64,000 bases of DNA, taken from Actinomycetota bacterium (GTDB lineage: Bacteria; Actinomycetota; AC-67). Location: NCBI GenBank assembly GCA_041658565.1, contig JBAZZY010000008.1, positions 38,936 through 102,935 on the forward strand, read 5' to 3'. Made by a program: the position numbers and the translations under genes. The notes beneath the pieces were generated by a model that saw only the letters and a list, made by a program, of their open reading frames with translations, was not told where the DNA came from and did not search any database. This document shows positions 1-8,505 of this stretch, piece by piece; positions within the stretch are counted from its first letter, which is position 1, and each line of letters starts with the position of its first letter.

Positions 1-1
1 T

Positions 2-760
2 TTTCAGGCACACAAGTTCGGCTACGACGATTTGGCCGCGCGCATCTTGCCCGGCGCGCGCGTGCTCGATGTCGGCTGCGGCGAAGGCTACGGCGCCGAA
101 CTTCTCGCACGGCGCGCGCGCCTGGTGATCGCCTGCGACTACTCGTTCGAGGCCGTCTCGCATGCGCGCGCGCGCTACACCGACGCGCGCGTGCGCTGGG
201 TCGCGTGCGATGCGCAACGACTGCCTTTCGCGCCCGGTTCGTTCGACGTCGTGAGTTCGCTGCAAGTGATCGAGCACTTCGCCGACACCGCCGCGCACCT
301 GGCGGGCGTCGCACGCACGCTTGTTCCCGACGGCTGGCATTACGTCGCCACGCCCAACATCGACCTCATGAGTGAGGCCGAGCGCGACAACCCGTACCAC
401 CTGCGCGACTTCACAGTCCCGGAATTGCGCCGGGTGCTCACCGAACACTTCGCCGAAGTCGAGATCCTTGGGATGTTCTACCGCGAGGAGTCGCCGCGCG
501 TGCGCGCGATGCGCGCGGCCGAGGCCGACGAGGACGCGGTGCGCCCCAAACTCGAGCGCGCCGAACGGCTGCTTGCGCGGATCCGCCCGACGGCTTTGCG
601 GGTGCGCCTGCGACCGCTCGTGCGCGCGCTCACAGGCGTACCGCGGGTCGACGCGGACGCGGCGCGCAATGCGGTCCTTGCCGATGACTTCGAGGCGCGC
701 GCGCCCGCCGAAGAAAGCTTCTGCCTAATAGGCCTCGCGCGCCGGCCACACCGCGTTTGA
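2..760 (+). CDS. Class I SAM-dependent methyltransferase (5' end outside window)
   Basis: The reading frame is open to the left edge of the window, so the gene very probably starts upstream; the in-frame TTG at 32 is a possible but unlikely start. The protein shows the class I Rossmann methyltransferase motif I (VLDVGCGEGYG), an acidic residue at the end of strand 2 (ACDYS) and the motif SLQVIEHF typical of UbiE/Methyltransf_11 proteins. The second half is arginine-rich and not conserved. Substrate unknown; such enzymes often sit next to glycosyltransferases in polysaccharide loci. Its 3' end overlaps the convergent glycosyltransferase gene by 36 bp. Confidence 0.75.
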   Translation, partial: FQAHKFGYDDLAARILPGARVLDVGCGEGYGAELLARRARLVIACDYSFEAVSHARARYTDARVRWVACDAQRLPFAPGSFDVVSSLQVIEHFADTAAHLAGVARTLVPDGWHYVATPNIDLMSEAERDNPYHLRDFTVPELRRVLTEHFAEVEILGMFYREESPRVRAMRAAEADEDAVRPKLERAERLLARIRPTALRVRLRPLVRALTGVPRVDADAARNAVLADDFEARAPAEESFCLIGLARRPHRV

Positions 761-1978
761 CTGCGGCGGCAGATCTTCGACGTTCTCCTCGGCGCGACGT
801 GACAACCACAGGAGCCACGCGAGCACCGCGTAGCGCACCCACACTGCCGCTTCGGTAAGCGTCAAGCGCAAGGCGGGATCACCCGCACTCAGAGGTGGGG
901 CGGCAAGGAAGTACGCGCTGATCGCGAACCACACGGCCGCATCGGTAACGGCGAACGCCGCGAATGCATACCAAGGCATGCGCAACAGAACGAAGAACGG
1001 CAAGATCCACAACGAGTACTGCGGCGAGTAGACCTTCGCGGTCAGCAAGAAGATCACGAGAAGACCGAACGCAGCCGCATAGGGTCGCTGATGTTCTCGT
1101 TTCGCCTCGGCGCGAAGCAACAGCAACGCGCCTGCCGCGAACAGCAGTCCCGAAAGCACGCTGGTCGCTCTCGGATACGTGTCCGACCAGAAACTCCCCC
1201 CAAACAGCCCCGAGAGATGCCGGTAAAGGAAGTACCAACTGGTTTCGAAGTTTGGGAACCTCGTGGATTGAAACTTCCACGCGAACGCCCACCCGGTCGG
1301 ATTCCACAGAAGCACCGGAAGGTTCGCCGCCGCGAAGATGCCGGCCGCCCATGCAATCATCCCGACGGGAGGTCGGCCGCGCTGTCTCCAGCGCGCAAGC
1401 GCGAGCGCCGGCAGGATGAGCCCTGGGAACAACTTCGCGGCAGCACCGAGCCCCAGCAGTGCTCCGGCGGTTCGATCGGCGCGCGCCCGAAACGCATACA
1501 GCCCGCCCACCATCGCCGCCACAGCGAGCAAGTCCCAGTTGTGGAACGCGTAAAGCACCACAGCGGGTGCGAGCGCAAAGAAGAACACGCGGCGCCGGTC
1601 GCGCGCCAGCGCCGCGAGCAGTCCGGCGGCGGCGAGTCCTGCGGCGGCGAGTCCTGCGGCGTTCGCCCGGAAGAACTCCTGTCCGCCGTGAACAACCTGC
1701 GCAATGGCTCCGACGAAGTAGCCGGTTACAACGGGGTATTCGAGGTCTCCGTCACCGCCGGTGTCCATCACGCCGTCGCCGTGAATGTAGGGAAACACGC
1801 GATCCTGAAGGCCGCGGAAGAAGTACAACGCGAACACGTCGTTGTAGCAGGACGTGCGGTACTGGTAACCGTCCCACTGGTGCGTCGTGCAGCGATCCTT
1901 CAGCAGCAGCCCGCCGAGCAGCGCAAGGGTCGTGGCAGCGAGCGCCGCTGAAACGGTGATCTTCTTAGTTCTTTCCAC
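725..1978 (-). CDS. Membrane glycosyltransferase, GT87/DUF2029 (mannosyltransferase-like)
   Basis: Polytopic membrane protein of about 417 residues with around ten hydrophobic segments. The EYPVVTGYF segment early and AAKLFPGLILPAL in the middle are typical of GT87/DUF2029 polyprenyl-phosphate-dependent mannosyltransferases, which work on the outer face of the membrane. I chose the GTG at 1978 because AGAAGGAG lies 5 nt upstream; a GTG at 2005 would add nine basic residues without a better ribosome binding site. The start lies 14 bp inside the preceding penicillin-binding protein gene, so translation is probably coupled. The order DUF5318, ponA, GT87 matches M. tuberculosis Rv0049-Rv0051. The acceptor cannot be read from the sequence. 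Confidence 0.78.
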   Translation of the reverse strand: MERTKKITVSAALAATTLALLGGLLLKDRCTTHQWDGYQYRTSCYNDVFALYFFRGLQDRVFPYIHGDGVMDTGGDGDLEYPVVTGYFVGAIAQVVHGGQEFFRANAAGLAAAGLAAAGLLAALARDRRRVFFFALAPAVVLYAFHNWDLLAVAAMVGGLYAFRARADRTAGALLGLGAAAKLFPGLILPALALARWRQRGRPPVGMIAWAAGIFAAANLPVLLWNPTGWAFAWKFQSTRFPNFETSWYFLYRHLSGLFGGSFWSDTYPRATSVLSGLLFAAGALLLLRAEAKREHQRPYAAAFGLLVIFLLTAKVYSPQYSLWILPFFVLLRMPWYAFAAFAVTDAAVWFAISAYFLAAPPLSAGDPALRLTLTEAAVWVRYAVLAWLLWLSRRAEENVEDLPPQSNAVWPAREAY

Positions 1979-3962
1979 CCGACTCCTTCTCGCTCGGCGT
2001 GGCACTTGCGCTGAGGCCGGGCCTTGGGCTCGCGGACGGCGTCGGTGTCGGCGTCGGCGCTGGCGATACGAACGCAGCCGGGGACATCCCGGCGAGCGCG
2101 CGCCGCATGAACGTCTTCCATATCCTCGCGGGGAACGACGAACCTGTTACCGCCGCGACACCGCGCACGTTACGCATCGGGCGAGCAACGTCGGCGTATC
2201 CGTTCCACACCACCGTCGCGAGATCGGGCGTGTACCCCGCGAACCACGCGTCGGCGTGGTCTTGCGTTGTGCCGGTTTTGCCCGCCGCCGGACGTCCGAT
2301 GCGTGCGGTCTTACCGGTCCCGTTCTCGATCACTCCCCGAAGCACGTCATTCACGGTGTCGGCGATCGCCGGGCGCAGCGCGACCGTCGATCCCGGGTCG
2401 GCGCGAAACAACACGGCGCCGTCGCGGCCGGTCACCATCTCCAGCATGTAAGGGTCTCGCTGCACGCCCCGCGCCGCGAACGTCGAGTAAACCGAAGCAA
2501 GCTCCAACGGCGTGACGTCGGCAGTCCCGAGCGCGAGCGATGGAAGCGGCGCCAGACGTGAGCGAATCCCCAGACGGTGGGCCGCATCGACAACCGCGTC
2601 CGGCCCGACCTTCAGGATCAACTGCGCGTACACCGTGTTCACGCTCAGTTCGGTCGCGCGGCGGAGTCGCATGGACTTCTCGCTATGCCCGTCGTAGTTG
2701 GCAACCGTCCACGGCTTACCGTCAGTCTTCAGCGTGATCTTGGCCGGAGCCGCAAAGACGGTTTCAGGTCCGATACCGAGTTCGAGTGCGGCCGCAAGAA
2801 CCGCCGGCTTGAACGTGCTGCCCGGCTGGCGCCGCGCCTGCGTCGCGAGGTTCAGCTGGCGCGCGCCCCAATCCCGCGCGCCGATCATCGCGCGCACCGC
2901 GCCCGTACGAGGGTCGATTGCCACCAGCGCGACATCGGGATCGGAAGTCGCGTCGTACACCTCTCGCACGGCGGCCTCCGCGGCGCGCTGCATCCCGGCA
3001 TCCAGAGTGACTGTGACGCGCGAGATCTCACCCGAATACATCGCGCGCGCGCCAAAGCGCCGCTCGAGTTCGCGGCGCACGTCCTCCAGGAAGTGCGGCG
3101 CCGTCCCCCCCGGCACGCGCGCGCGCACCTTCACCGCCGACTCGCGCGCGCCCTCGGCTTCGCCGACGGTGACGTGGTCGTCACGCAGCATGAACCCAAT
3201 CACCGCGTCGCGGCGCGCGCGCGCAGTCTCCGGCGCGCGCGACGGGTCGTACGCCTCCGGCGCGCGAATGAGCCCGGCAAGCAAGGCGCTCTGCGCAAGC
3301 GTCAGCCGTCGAACGTGGCGCCCGAAGTACGTCTGCGCCGCCGCCTCGACGCCGTAGGCACCGCGACCGAAGTAGATCGTGTTCAGATACGCCTCAAGAA
3401 TCTGATCCTTCGTGCGGGCGCGCTCGAGCTTCACCGCAAGCACTGCTTCCTTGACCTTGCGAGTCAAAGATTGCTCGTTGCCGACGAAAGCGTTCTTGAC
3501 GTACTGCTGAGTGATCGTGCTTCCGCCCTGCCGAACACCACGTCCCAGCGCATTGGCAATCGCCGCGCGCACGATCGACGTCGGTCTCAATCCAGAGTGC
3601 TCGGCAAAGTGGCGGTCCTCTGTCGCGATCACCGCATGGCGGAGGTCTTCAGGGATCTGCGACAGCGGGACGGTGACACGGTCGGCCTCAGCGTGAATGC
3701 GCCCAAGTGCGCTGCCCCCGCGATCGAGCACCACCACCGACTCGGCCGTCGCGATCGAGTTCGGCTCCGGGACGTCGGCGAACTCGTAGAGGACGGCGAT
3801 CCATCCCGCGGCTCCCAGAACCCCCACACCGACGAGGAACGCAACAAAGCGCCTCGCGCGGCGCGGCGGCTTCTCGGAAACGGCAACACGGCCTTTCGCG
3901 ACCGGCTTCTTCGCGGACTTCGACGCGGGCTTCGCGCGGCCGCGCTCCGGCGTCTGTTTCAC
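1965..3962 (-). CDS. ponA: Class A penicillin-binding protein (bifunctional transglycosylase/transpeptidase)
   Basis: A 665-residue PBP1A-type enzyme that polymerises lipid II and cross-links peptidoglycan outside the membrane. A basic cytoplasmic tail is followed by one transmembrane helix (about 38-58). The GT51 domain shows EDRHF (Glu115) and GGSTITQQ (146-153); the transpeptidase domain has the nucleophile motif STFK (Ser381, Lys384), SVN (439-441) and KTG (561-563). The C-terminus is a Pro/Thr/Ser-rich tail with several TPTP repeats. The GTG at 3962 was chosen because it forms a GTGA overlap with the stop of the upstream membrane-protein gene; the open frame extending further upstream is just antisense-like low-quality sequence. 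Neighbours support a cell-wall operon. Confidence 0.92.
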   Translation of the reverse strand: MKQTPERGRAKPASKSAKKPVAKGRVAVSEKPPRRARRFVAFLVGVGVLGAAGWIAVLYEFADVPEPNSIATAESVVVLDRGGSALGRIHAEADRVTVPLSQIPEDLRHAVIATEDRHFAEHSGLRPTSIVRAAIANALGRGVRQGGSTITQQYVKNAFVGNEQSLTRKVKEAVLAVKLERARTKDQILEAYLNTIYFGRGAYGVEAAAQTYFGRHVRRLTLAQSALLAGLIRAPEAYDPSRAPETARARRDAVIGFMLRDDHVTVGEAEGARESAVKVRARVPGGTAPHFLEDVRRELERRFGARAMYSGEISRVTVTLDAGMQRAAEAAVREVYDATSDPDVALVAIDPRTGAVRAMIGARDWGARQLNLATQARRQPGSTFKPAVLAAALELGIGPETVFAAPAKITLKTDGKPWTVANYDGHSEKSMRLRRATELSVNTVYAQLILKVGPDAVVDAAHRLGIRSRLAPLPSLALGTADVTPLELASVYSTFAARGVQRDPYMLEMVTGRDGAVLFRADPGSTVALRPAIADTVNDVLRGVIENGTGKTARIGRPAAGKTGTTQDHADAWFAGYTPDLATVVWNGYADVARPMRNVRGVAAVTGSSFPARIWKTFMRRALAGMSPAAFVSPAPTPTPTPSASPRPGLSASATPSEKESGGKN

Positions 3963-5437
3963 AGGAAGCCCCGCCGAACCCCCTGGACGAACAAGACCGC
4001 CAACCACCCGACAACGAGACACCCGATGACGACCACGGCGCGCACCGCGGAGGGATCGCGGAGCGGGAATCCCGGCGCGCGCAGCACCGACGCCGCACAA
4101 TCGTTCGAGCGGCCCCGGGGAAGCCCCGCAGCGGCCACTCCTGCAGCGGCGACCACGAAGACGATCCCGAGTTCGTTGGGAATCGCAGGCAACGGAGCGA
4201 CCACCAACCGCGATGCCCCGGACGCGAGCGCAGCCGTCGCAATCGCGGCAAGCGCTGCTCCCGGAGCTACGGCAATCGATGCGATGACGGCAGCCGGCGC
4301 GACAAACCACGCCGTCGACGCCGAAGTTCCACCTGCGGCTTCCCCGCGCGCGCGCATCCCCGAGACGCCTGCCTGCGCGAGCCAGACCAACGCCGCCGCA
4401 AGCGGCAGCGCAACCACAAACATCGGGCGATCACCCAGCGCGCGCGAGAAGGCGGCCGTGGCCACCAAAGCGGCACCGGGCAACGTTGCGCCCAACGGGG
4501 CCGCACCGACCGTCGGTGAAACCCATCCCTGCGCGCGGCCACCAACGACGATCACCGCGGCCAAGAACATCCCTGCGGCGAGCAGAACGGCGCCCTGCAC
4601 CGCAGATGCTCCCGCAAGCCCGAAGGCCGCGACTACCATCGCGAACTGCGCGGTACCGGCCGCCGCGACTGATGACTCTCGCATCGCGTGGCGCGCGGCA
4701 ACCGCGGCCGACAACGCCGCCGCGACCGCCATCACGGTCCCCCATTCGGAACCGGACGACGATACCCAGGCAACCAGCGCGAGCGCTTGCGCGCGCATCA
4801 CGCCGAGAGCCACCGCCGAGATCGCCGTGTCTTCACCGAGCACATCGGCAAACCAGCGTGTTCCAGGGAACACTCCACCGCGCACGACCGCCGCCGTCAG
4901 CAGCGCCGCAGCTCCCGCACCGCGAGCCGGCGGCGGGACCCGCATCCCTTCCGCGGCGACGAGAACCAAACCGGTCACCGCCACAAGGTCGGACGCTGCG
5001 AAGCGAACGCAGGCCCGCAACCCGACGCGCGATCCGCGAACAAAGCACAACACGCCGAAACCCAGAGTCGAAGCGACGAGGAACGCCGCGAACGAGAACG
5101 TGTCGGCCGCCAGCAGCGACGCCACCCCCGCGGCTGCCGTCCCAAGAAACACGGTCCACCGATACGGACTCTCTGCGTCGTCGGCTCCCCCTCGCACGAC
5201 CGGCGCCGCGCACACCACGATCACCGCGAGCGCCAGTCCGGCACGCCAGAGATCGACTTCGAAACCGCGCGAGCCGAGAACCCTGCCGTTCGCCGTTTCC
5301 CTCGCGACCGCCGCCACGCCGCCCGCTGCCGCGAGCAGTCCAGCGCCGGCGAGCGCGCGCGCGGCGCGCGGCACCGCCAGCGTCGCCACGGCCGCCGCAG
5401 GCAGGGACAGCAGTCCAAGCCACAGGGCGAAGGTCAC
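3959..5437 (-). CDS. Polytopic membrane protein resembling a degenerate complex I/Mrp antiporter-type subunit
   Basis: A 492-residue, very Ala/Val-rich protein made almost entirely of hydrophobic helices (about 13-14). Order and spacing of some segments recall NuoL/M/N-family antiporter subunits: ALLTAAVVRGGVFPGTRWF, then a stretch ending AISAVALGVM, then a helix pair with RHAMRESSVAAAGTAQF, corresponding to the family's GKSAQFP, PTPVSALLH and DIKRLLAYS regions. The usual lysine and glutamate residues needed for proton transfer are mostly absent, so a direct pump role is doubtful. Start GTG at 5437 has GGAGGGAGG just upstream and overlaps the previous stop by 4 bp (GTGA). It ends in a GTGA overlap with ponA. 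The family assignment is my inference. Confidence 0.5.
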   Translation of the reverse strand: MTFALWLGLLSLPAAAVATLAVPRAARALAGAGLLAAAGGVAAVARETANGRVLGSRGFEVDLWRAGLALAVIVVCAAPVVRGGADDAESPYRWTVFLGTAAAGVASLLAADTFSFAAFLVASTLGFGVLCFVRGSRVGLRACVRFAASDLVAVTGLVLVAAEGMRVPPPARGAGAAALLTAAVVRGGVFPGTRWFADVLGEDTAISAVALGVMRAQALALVAWVSSSGSEWGTVMAVAAALSAAVAARHAMRESSVAAAGTAQFAMVVAAFGLAGASAVQGAVLLAAGMFLAAVIVVGGRAQGWVSPTVGAAPLGATLPGAALVATAAFSRALGDRPMFVVALPLAAALVWLAQAGVSGMRARGEAAGGTSASTAWFVAPAAVIASIAVAPGAALAAIATAALASGASRLVVAPLPAIPNELGIVFVVAAAGVAAAGLPRGRSNDCAASVLRAPGFPLRDPSAVRAVVVIGCLVVGWLAVLFVQGVRRGFL

Positions 5438-6066
5438 AGCCTCCCTCCTACCAGCACAAGTCCGAACGCCAGCGCCGCGAGCACCGTTGCGGCGCGCGGC
5501 GCCCACTCCGCGCCCACAACCGAGGCCCCCTTCCACCCCGCGGCGGCACCGACTGCCGATGCGGCCACCCACGGAATCGCGTCCGTCCACGCCCGCACCT
5601 GCGGACCGGCAAACAGCGTCACGATCAGAAGGATCTGTCCGGCAATCGCGACGATCTCCAGTCGACGCGCTGCGCCGGCGTCGGCCCGCCACCCCGGCGC
5701 AGCGATCACGATCGTCGCCGCGACAAGCGCAAACCACGCAGCCGCGACCGCGACAACGCTGCCGCGCGCCACAGCCAGCCCGGCTACCGCGTTCGCGCCG
5801 CGCACGTCGGCCATCTGCACGGACCCCGCCCGAACCAACCCAACGGCCAACACCCCGATCCACGCGGGAACCAAGCGCATCTGCATCGCCAGCGCCCATA
5901 CCGCCGGGGGCTCAGTGGACACGGCGACCGGCGCGGCGCGCGCGGCAAGCAGCAGCACAAGCACCACCAAGGCCGACCCGTCCAGCCGTCCGGCGAGCAA
6001 CAATCCGGCTCCGGCCGCTCCTGCGGCACCGGACGCCAACGCAACGCGTGGGGAGATCACGAGCAA
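5434..6066 (-). CDS. Hydrophobic membrane protein of unknown function
   Basis: A 210-residue protein with about six transmembrane segments and almost no polar loops; I do not recognise a family. It begins with TTG at 6066 (or GTG at 6060), 29 bp after the DUF5318 gene, and ends in a GTGA overlap with the next membrane-protein gene. Because the neighbour looks like a degraded NuoL/M/N-type subunit, this could be a second membrane subunit of the same complex (for example NuoH- or HyfE-like), but no motif proves it. Position inside the DUF5318-ponA operon suggests an envelope role. Confidence 0.6.
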   Translation of the reverse strand: MLVISPRVALASGAAGAAGAGLLLAGRLDGSALVVLVLLLAARAAPVAVSTEPPAVWALAMQMRLVPAWIGVLAVGLVRAGSVQMADVRGANAVAGLAVARGSVVAVAAAWFALVAATIVIAAPGWRADAGAARRLEIVAIAGQILLIVTLFAGPQVRAWTDAIPWVAASAVGAAAGWKGASVVGAEWAPRAATVLAALAFGLVLVGGRL

Positions 6067-6095
6067 AGGCTAAACGGAACCGGGCCGCGAAACCG

Positions 6096-6455
6096 TCAGC
6101 CGGCGAATTTCTTGCCGGCGGCGTAGCTGCGGACAAGGTGGTTCCAGGAGCACGCGGTGCACACCTCGACGACGTAGCAAATGAACTCGCCGTAGCGGTC
6201 TCGCAGCTCCGACAGGTCTTCCTTGCGGCGAACTCGGCCGTTCTCGCGGCCGTGAAGTTCTTTGCCGTAGGTGTAGAAGACCAGCCGGAGGTTCTCGTCG
6301 TCGCAGACCGGGCACTGCTCCCTCGCCGGCTCTCCGATGAACTGTGCGGCACGCATCAACTCCGGATGGGCGTCGCAGACGTCCATCCGCGACACGAACC
6401 CCCTGCGCAAGTTCCGCAGGAGGGCTCGCCGTGCCATCCGATAGTCGACGTTCAT
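6096..6455 (-). CDS. DUF5318 family protein, actinobacterial, precedes ponA
   Basis: A 119-residue soluble protein with a likely metal-binding pattern: CPVCDDENL in the middle and EVCTACSW near the C-terminus, that is two CxxC pairs that could form a zinc ribbon. Length and motifs fit DUF5318, known only from Actinobacteria and encoded directly upstream of ponA1 in mycobacteria (Rv0049). The role is unknown. It is the first gene of a leftward operon with two membrane proteins, the class A PBP and a GT87 enzyme. Start ATG at 6455. Confidence 0.82.
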   Translation of the reverse strand: MNVDYRMARRALLRNLRRGFVSRMDVCDAHPELMRAAQFIGEPAREQCPVCDDENLRLVFYTYGKELHGRENGRVRRKEDLSELRDRYGEFICYVVEVCTACSWNHLVRSYAAGKKFAG

Positions 6456-6542
6456 GGGACCGCTAATTCTACGCGGGCTGCCGATCCGGCCAAGGAGCCT
6501 CCCCCGAAAGATCCGAATTGACGTGCTCGCCGGTGTGGCGAA

Positions 6543-7817
6543 CTACGCCGGGTTCTGGATCCCGTGCGCGCCAAAGACCCAGTCCTCGGGGTGGGTGAGG
6601 CTGTTCGTCGCCCCATCTTCGTTCGGGTCGGTTTGGGGGATGGGATTCTGCGTCTGGTCGTATGGACCCGGGTCTGCGGGGGCATCGCCTTCGTCCACCG
6701 CGGCCATCAACTTGCGGAACAGTTCGTGCTCGAACTCGCCGGAAGCCGACGTCCACACGCTGGATCGCGTGTCCGCCTCGCGCGACCCCTGCATCCCCAG
6801 GCGTACGACGACCATGTCCAGTCCAGGCATGATGTAGACGCGCTGCTCGAACAGGCCGTCCATCATGTACATGTCCGTCGGAGCACTCGCGATCTGCGGC
6901 GTCGAGCGCTCGTCGCGCGCGTAGACAGTCGCCGTCGTGTACGGCACCCCACCGTTTAGCCAGAACAAATACCCGTAGCCCTTGTTCATGGGGCTCTCAC
7001 TTTGCGCCTCGTCCACAAACTGCTCGGTGATGACCTGCTCACCGTTCCAATTCCCTTCACGCAGCATCAGCTCTCCGAGGCGCGCGAAATCCAACGGCTC
7101 CATCCGGAGCCCGTAGAAACCGGCCGTGTTCCCCGCCAAGTCGCGCTCCCAGGTCCACCGGCCGCTGGGGATGCCGATCTTGTCGAACAATTCGGTCTGG
7201 GCGAATTCCTGCAGGTCCACCTCGACCGCCTTCTCGACGACTTTGGCCAGCAGGGACACCGAACTCTGGTGGTACTCGTAATGCGTCCCGGGGGCGTAGT
7301 CCACATGCAGGGACAACGCATCGGCAACCCGGTCGGGCATCGTGAACGCGTTGTAGTCCCTGAGGAAGTTCCAGTGCAGTCCAGAGGTCATAGTGAGCAT
7401 GTCGCTCACCTTGATCGCGCCGTGCGCTTCGTCCGCAATGTAGGGAGCCTCGGTCAGGTACTCGCCGACCGTGTCATCCAGGTCGAGCAAACCCATGGTG
7501 ATCGCGCGCCCGGTCAACATGGCGGTCACGCTCTTGGCCATGGAGAAGCTCTCCCAGCGGCCCTTGTCCGCGTAGGGGCCGTACCGTTCTTGGCCAACCA
7601 GACAGCCGTGCCGGATCACCTTGAACCACCACGAGTCCCGGCTGGTGGCGAAATCGATGGCGTCCTGGAGTTTGGCGGAGTCCAGTCCAACCGCCTCAGG
7701 AGTTGAAGTTCCCCACGCAGTCCCCGGATCGCTGCACGCGGTGGGCGGGTCCGCTTGGGCAGTCCCCAGGGATGTCAGCGCGATGACCAGCACAAACAGA
7801 ACGGCTCTCGACTTCAT
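6543..7817 (-). CDS. Secreted serine hydrolase, beta-lactamase/class C-like (AmpC/EstB) family
   Basis: A 424-residue protein with a signal peptide (residues 1 to about 22, cleavage near TAQA-D) and a beta-lactamase-fold hydrolase domain. The catalytic SxxK is SMAK (Ser92, Lys95); the second motif is YEYHQSS in the place of the usual YxN. The sequence after it (LAKVVEKAVEV, RLGELMLREG) is typical of the family, which includes D,D-peptidases, esterases and 6-aminohexanoate-dimer hydrolases rather than mostly true beta-lactamases. Substrate not predictable. AAGGGTGA precedes the ATG. Divergent from padR across a 159-bp gap. The C-terminal 40 residues are acidic and proline-rich. Confidence 0.85.
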   Translation of the reverse strand: MKSRAVLFVLVIALTSLGTAQADPPTACSDPGTAWGTSTPEAVGLDSAKLQDAIDFATSRDSWWFKVIRHGCLVGQERYGPYADKGRWESFSMAKSVTAMLTGRAITMGLLDLDDTVGEYLTEAPYIADEAHGAIKVSDMLTMTSGLHWNFLRDYNAFTMPDRVADALSLHVDYAPGTHYEYHQSSVSLLAKVVEKAVEVDLQEFAQTELFDKIGIPSGRWTWERDLAGNTAGFYGLRMEPLDFARLGELMLREGNWNGEQVITEQFVDEAQSESPMNKGYGYLFWLNGGVPYTTATVYARDERSTPQIASAPTDMYMMDGLFEQRVYIMPGLDMVVVRLGMQGSREADTRSSVWTSASGEFEHELFRKLMAAVDEGDAPADPGPYDQTQNPIPQTDPNEDGATNSLTHPEDWVFGAHGIQNPA

Positions 7818-7889
7818 GGCTCACCCTTCACTCGGTGAATCCAGGTTCGACGTCCGTTTTGTCTTTCCTGCCGGCGCGCGCCGAGCGTG

Positions 7890-7917
7890 TTGACAGAGGT
7901 TTCGAGACCCCTAGAAT
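7890..7917 (+). promoter_or_regulatory. Sigma-70-type promoter of padR-ino1
   Basis: TTGACA at 7890-7895 and TAGAAT at 7912-7917 are separated by 16 bp, a near-consensus housekeeping promoter facing padR. The expected transcription start (about 7924) falls directly before the tandem palindromes at 7927-7949, so a bound regulator there would block transcription. Confidence 0.75.
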
Positions 7918-7925
7918 GGGTCGAG

Positions 7926-7950
7926 TCGATATATCGAACCGATATATCGT
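7926..7950. promoter_or_regulatory. Tandem palindromic operator, probably for PadR
   Basis: Two identical palindromes CGATATATCG lie at 7927-7936 and 7940-7949, centres 13 bp apart; the left one extends to TCGATATATCGA. They lie between the padR promoter and the padR start. ATAT/CGAT-type palindromes are known for actinobacterial PadR proteins, so autoregulation of padR-ino1 (and possibly the divergent hydrolase) is likely. The regulator identity is inferred from position. Confidence 0.7.
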
Positions 7951-7976
7951 GCAGGCATAGACGTGAGGTGGCTCGA

Positions 7977-8495
7977 GTGCTCGAACTGGCGGTCCTGGGA
8001 CTCCTGAAGGAGAAGCCCATGTACGGCTATGAGCTGAAGAAGGCGCTCGACGAGCGCCTCGGGCACACCTGGAAGTTCTCTTACGGATCGCTGTACCCGA
8101 CGCTCAAGCGCCTAGCGAAGCTTGGAGAAGTCGACACCAGCACGCCGGCCGGAGAGTCCTCCCGCAAGAAGACCGTGTATCGAATGACCCCCCAGGGCGA
8201 AACGACATTCGAGACGCTCCTGGAGCAGACGATGCCCGCCGCTTCTCAAGATCGGGGTGCCTTCATGCTGCGCCTCGCTTTCTTCCGCTACACCAAGCCC
8301 GAGACCCGCCGCCGGCTACTTGAGCGCCGCCGCGGGTACTTGCAGGACCAGCTCGCGAAGATGCTGGAGTCTTTGAAGAACCTGCGGGAACGCATGGACG
8401 CCTACTCGCTGGCGCTCATGCAGTACTCCGCAAACGAAACGGAACACGACATCCGGTGGCTCGACACCATGCTCGAAGCCGAACGGAACGCCTAG
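7977..8495 (+). CDS. PadR family transcriptional regulator
   Basis: A 172-residue PadR regulator: an N-terminal winged helix ([20 protein letters not shown], recognition region [19 protein letters not shown], then [11 protein letters not shown]) followed by a C-terminal helical dimerisation domain ([21 protein letters not shown]). The GTG at 7977 matches the normal family start and has GAGG 8 nt upstream; a GTG at 7968 is also possible. It precedes ino1 by 10 bp, an arrangement also found in mycobacteria (Rv0047c/Rv0046c), so it probably controls inositol synthesis together with itself through the palindromes at 7926-7950. The inducer is unknown. Confidence 0.88.
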   Translation: MLELAVLGLLKEKPMYGYELKKALDERLGHTWKFSYGSLYPTLKRLAKLGEVDTSTPAGESSRKKTVYRMTPQGETTFETLLEQTMPAASQDRGAFMLRLAFFRYTKPETRRRLLERRRGYLQDQLAKMLESLKNLRERMDAYSLALMQYSANETEHDIRWLDTMLEAERNA

Positions 8496-8505
8496 GAGGG
8501 CCAGC

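Noticed and set aside
2577..6521. Very long plus-strand open frame (over 1,300 codons) opposite the ponA operon
   Set aside because: It is antisense to recognised genes, is extremely rich in Arg, Ala and Pro with no domain, and arises from the high GC content.
6543..7817. Antibiotic-resistance beta-lactamase
   Set aside because: SMAK is shared with esterases and D,D-peptidases of the class C-like family; the second motif is not the usual YxN and no resistance context is seen.
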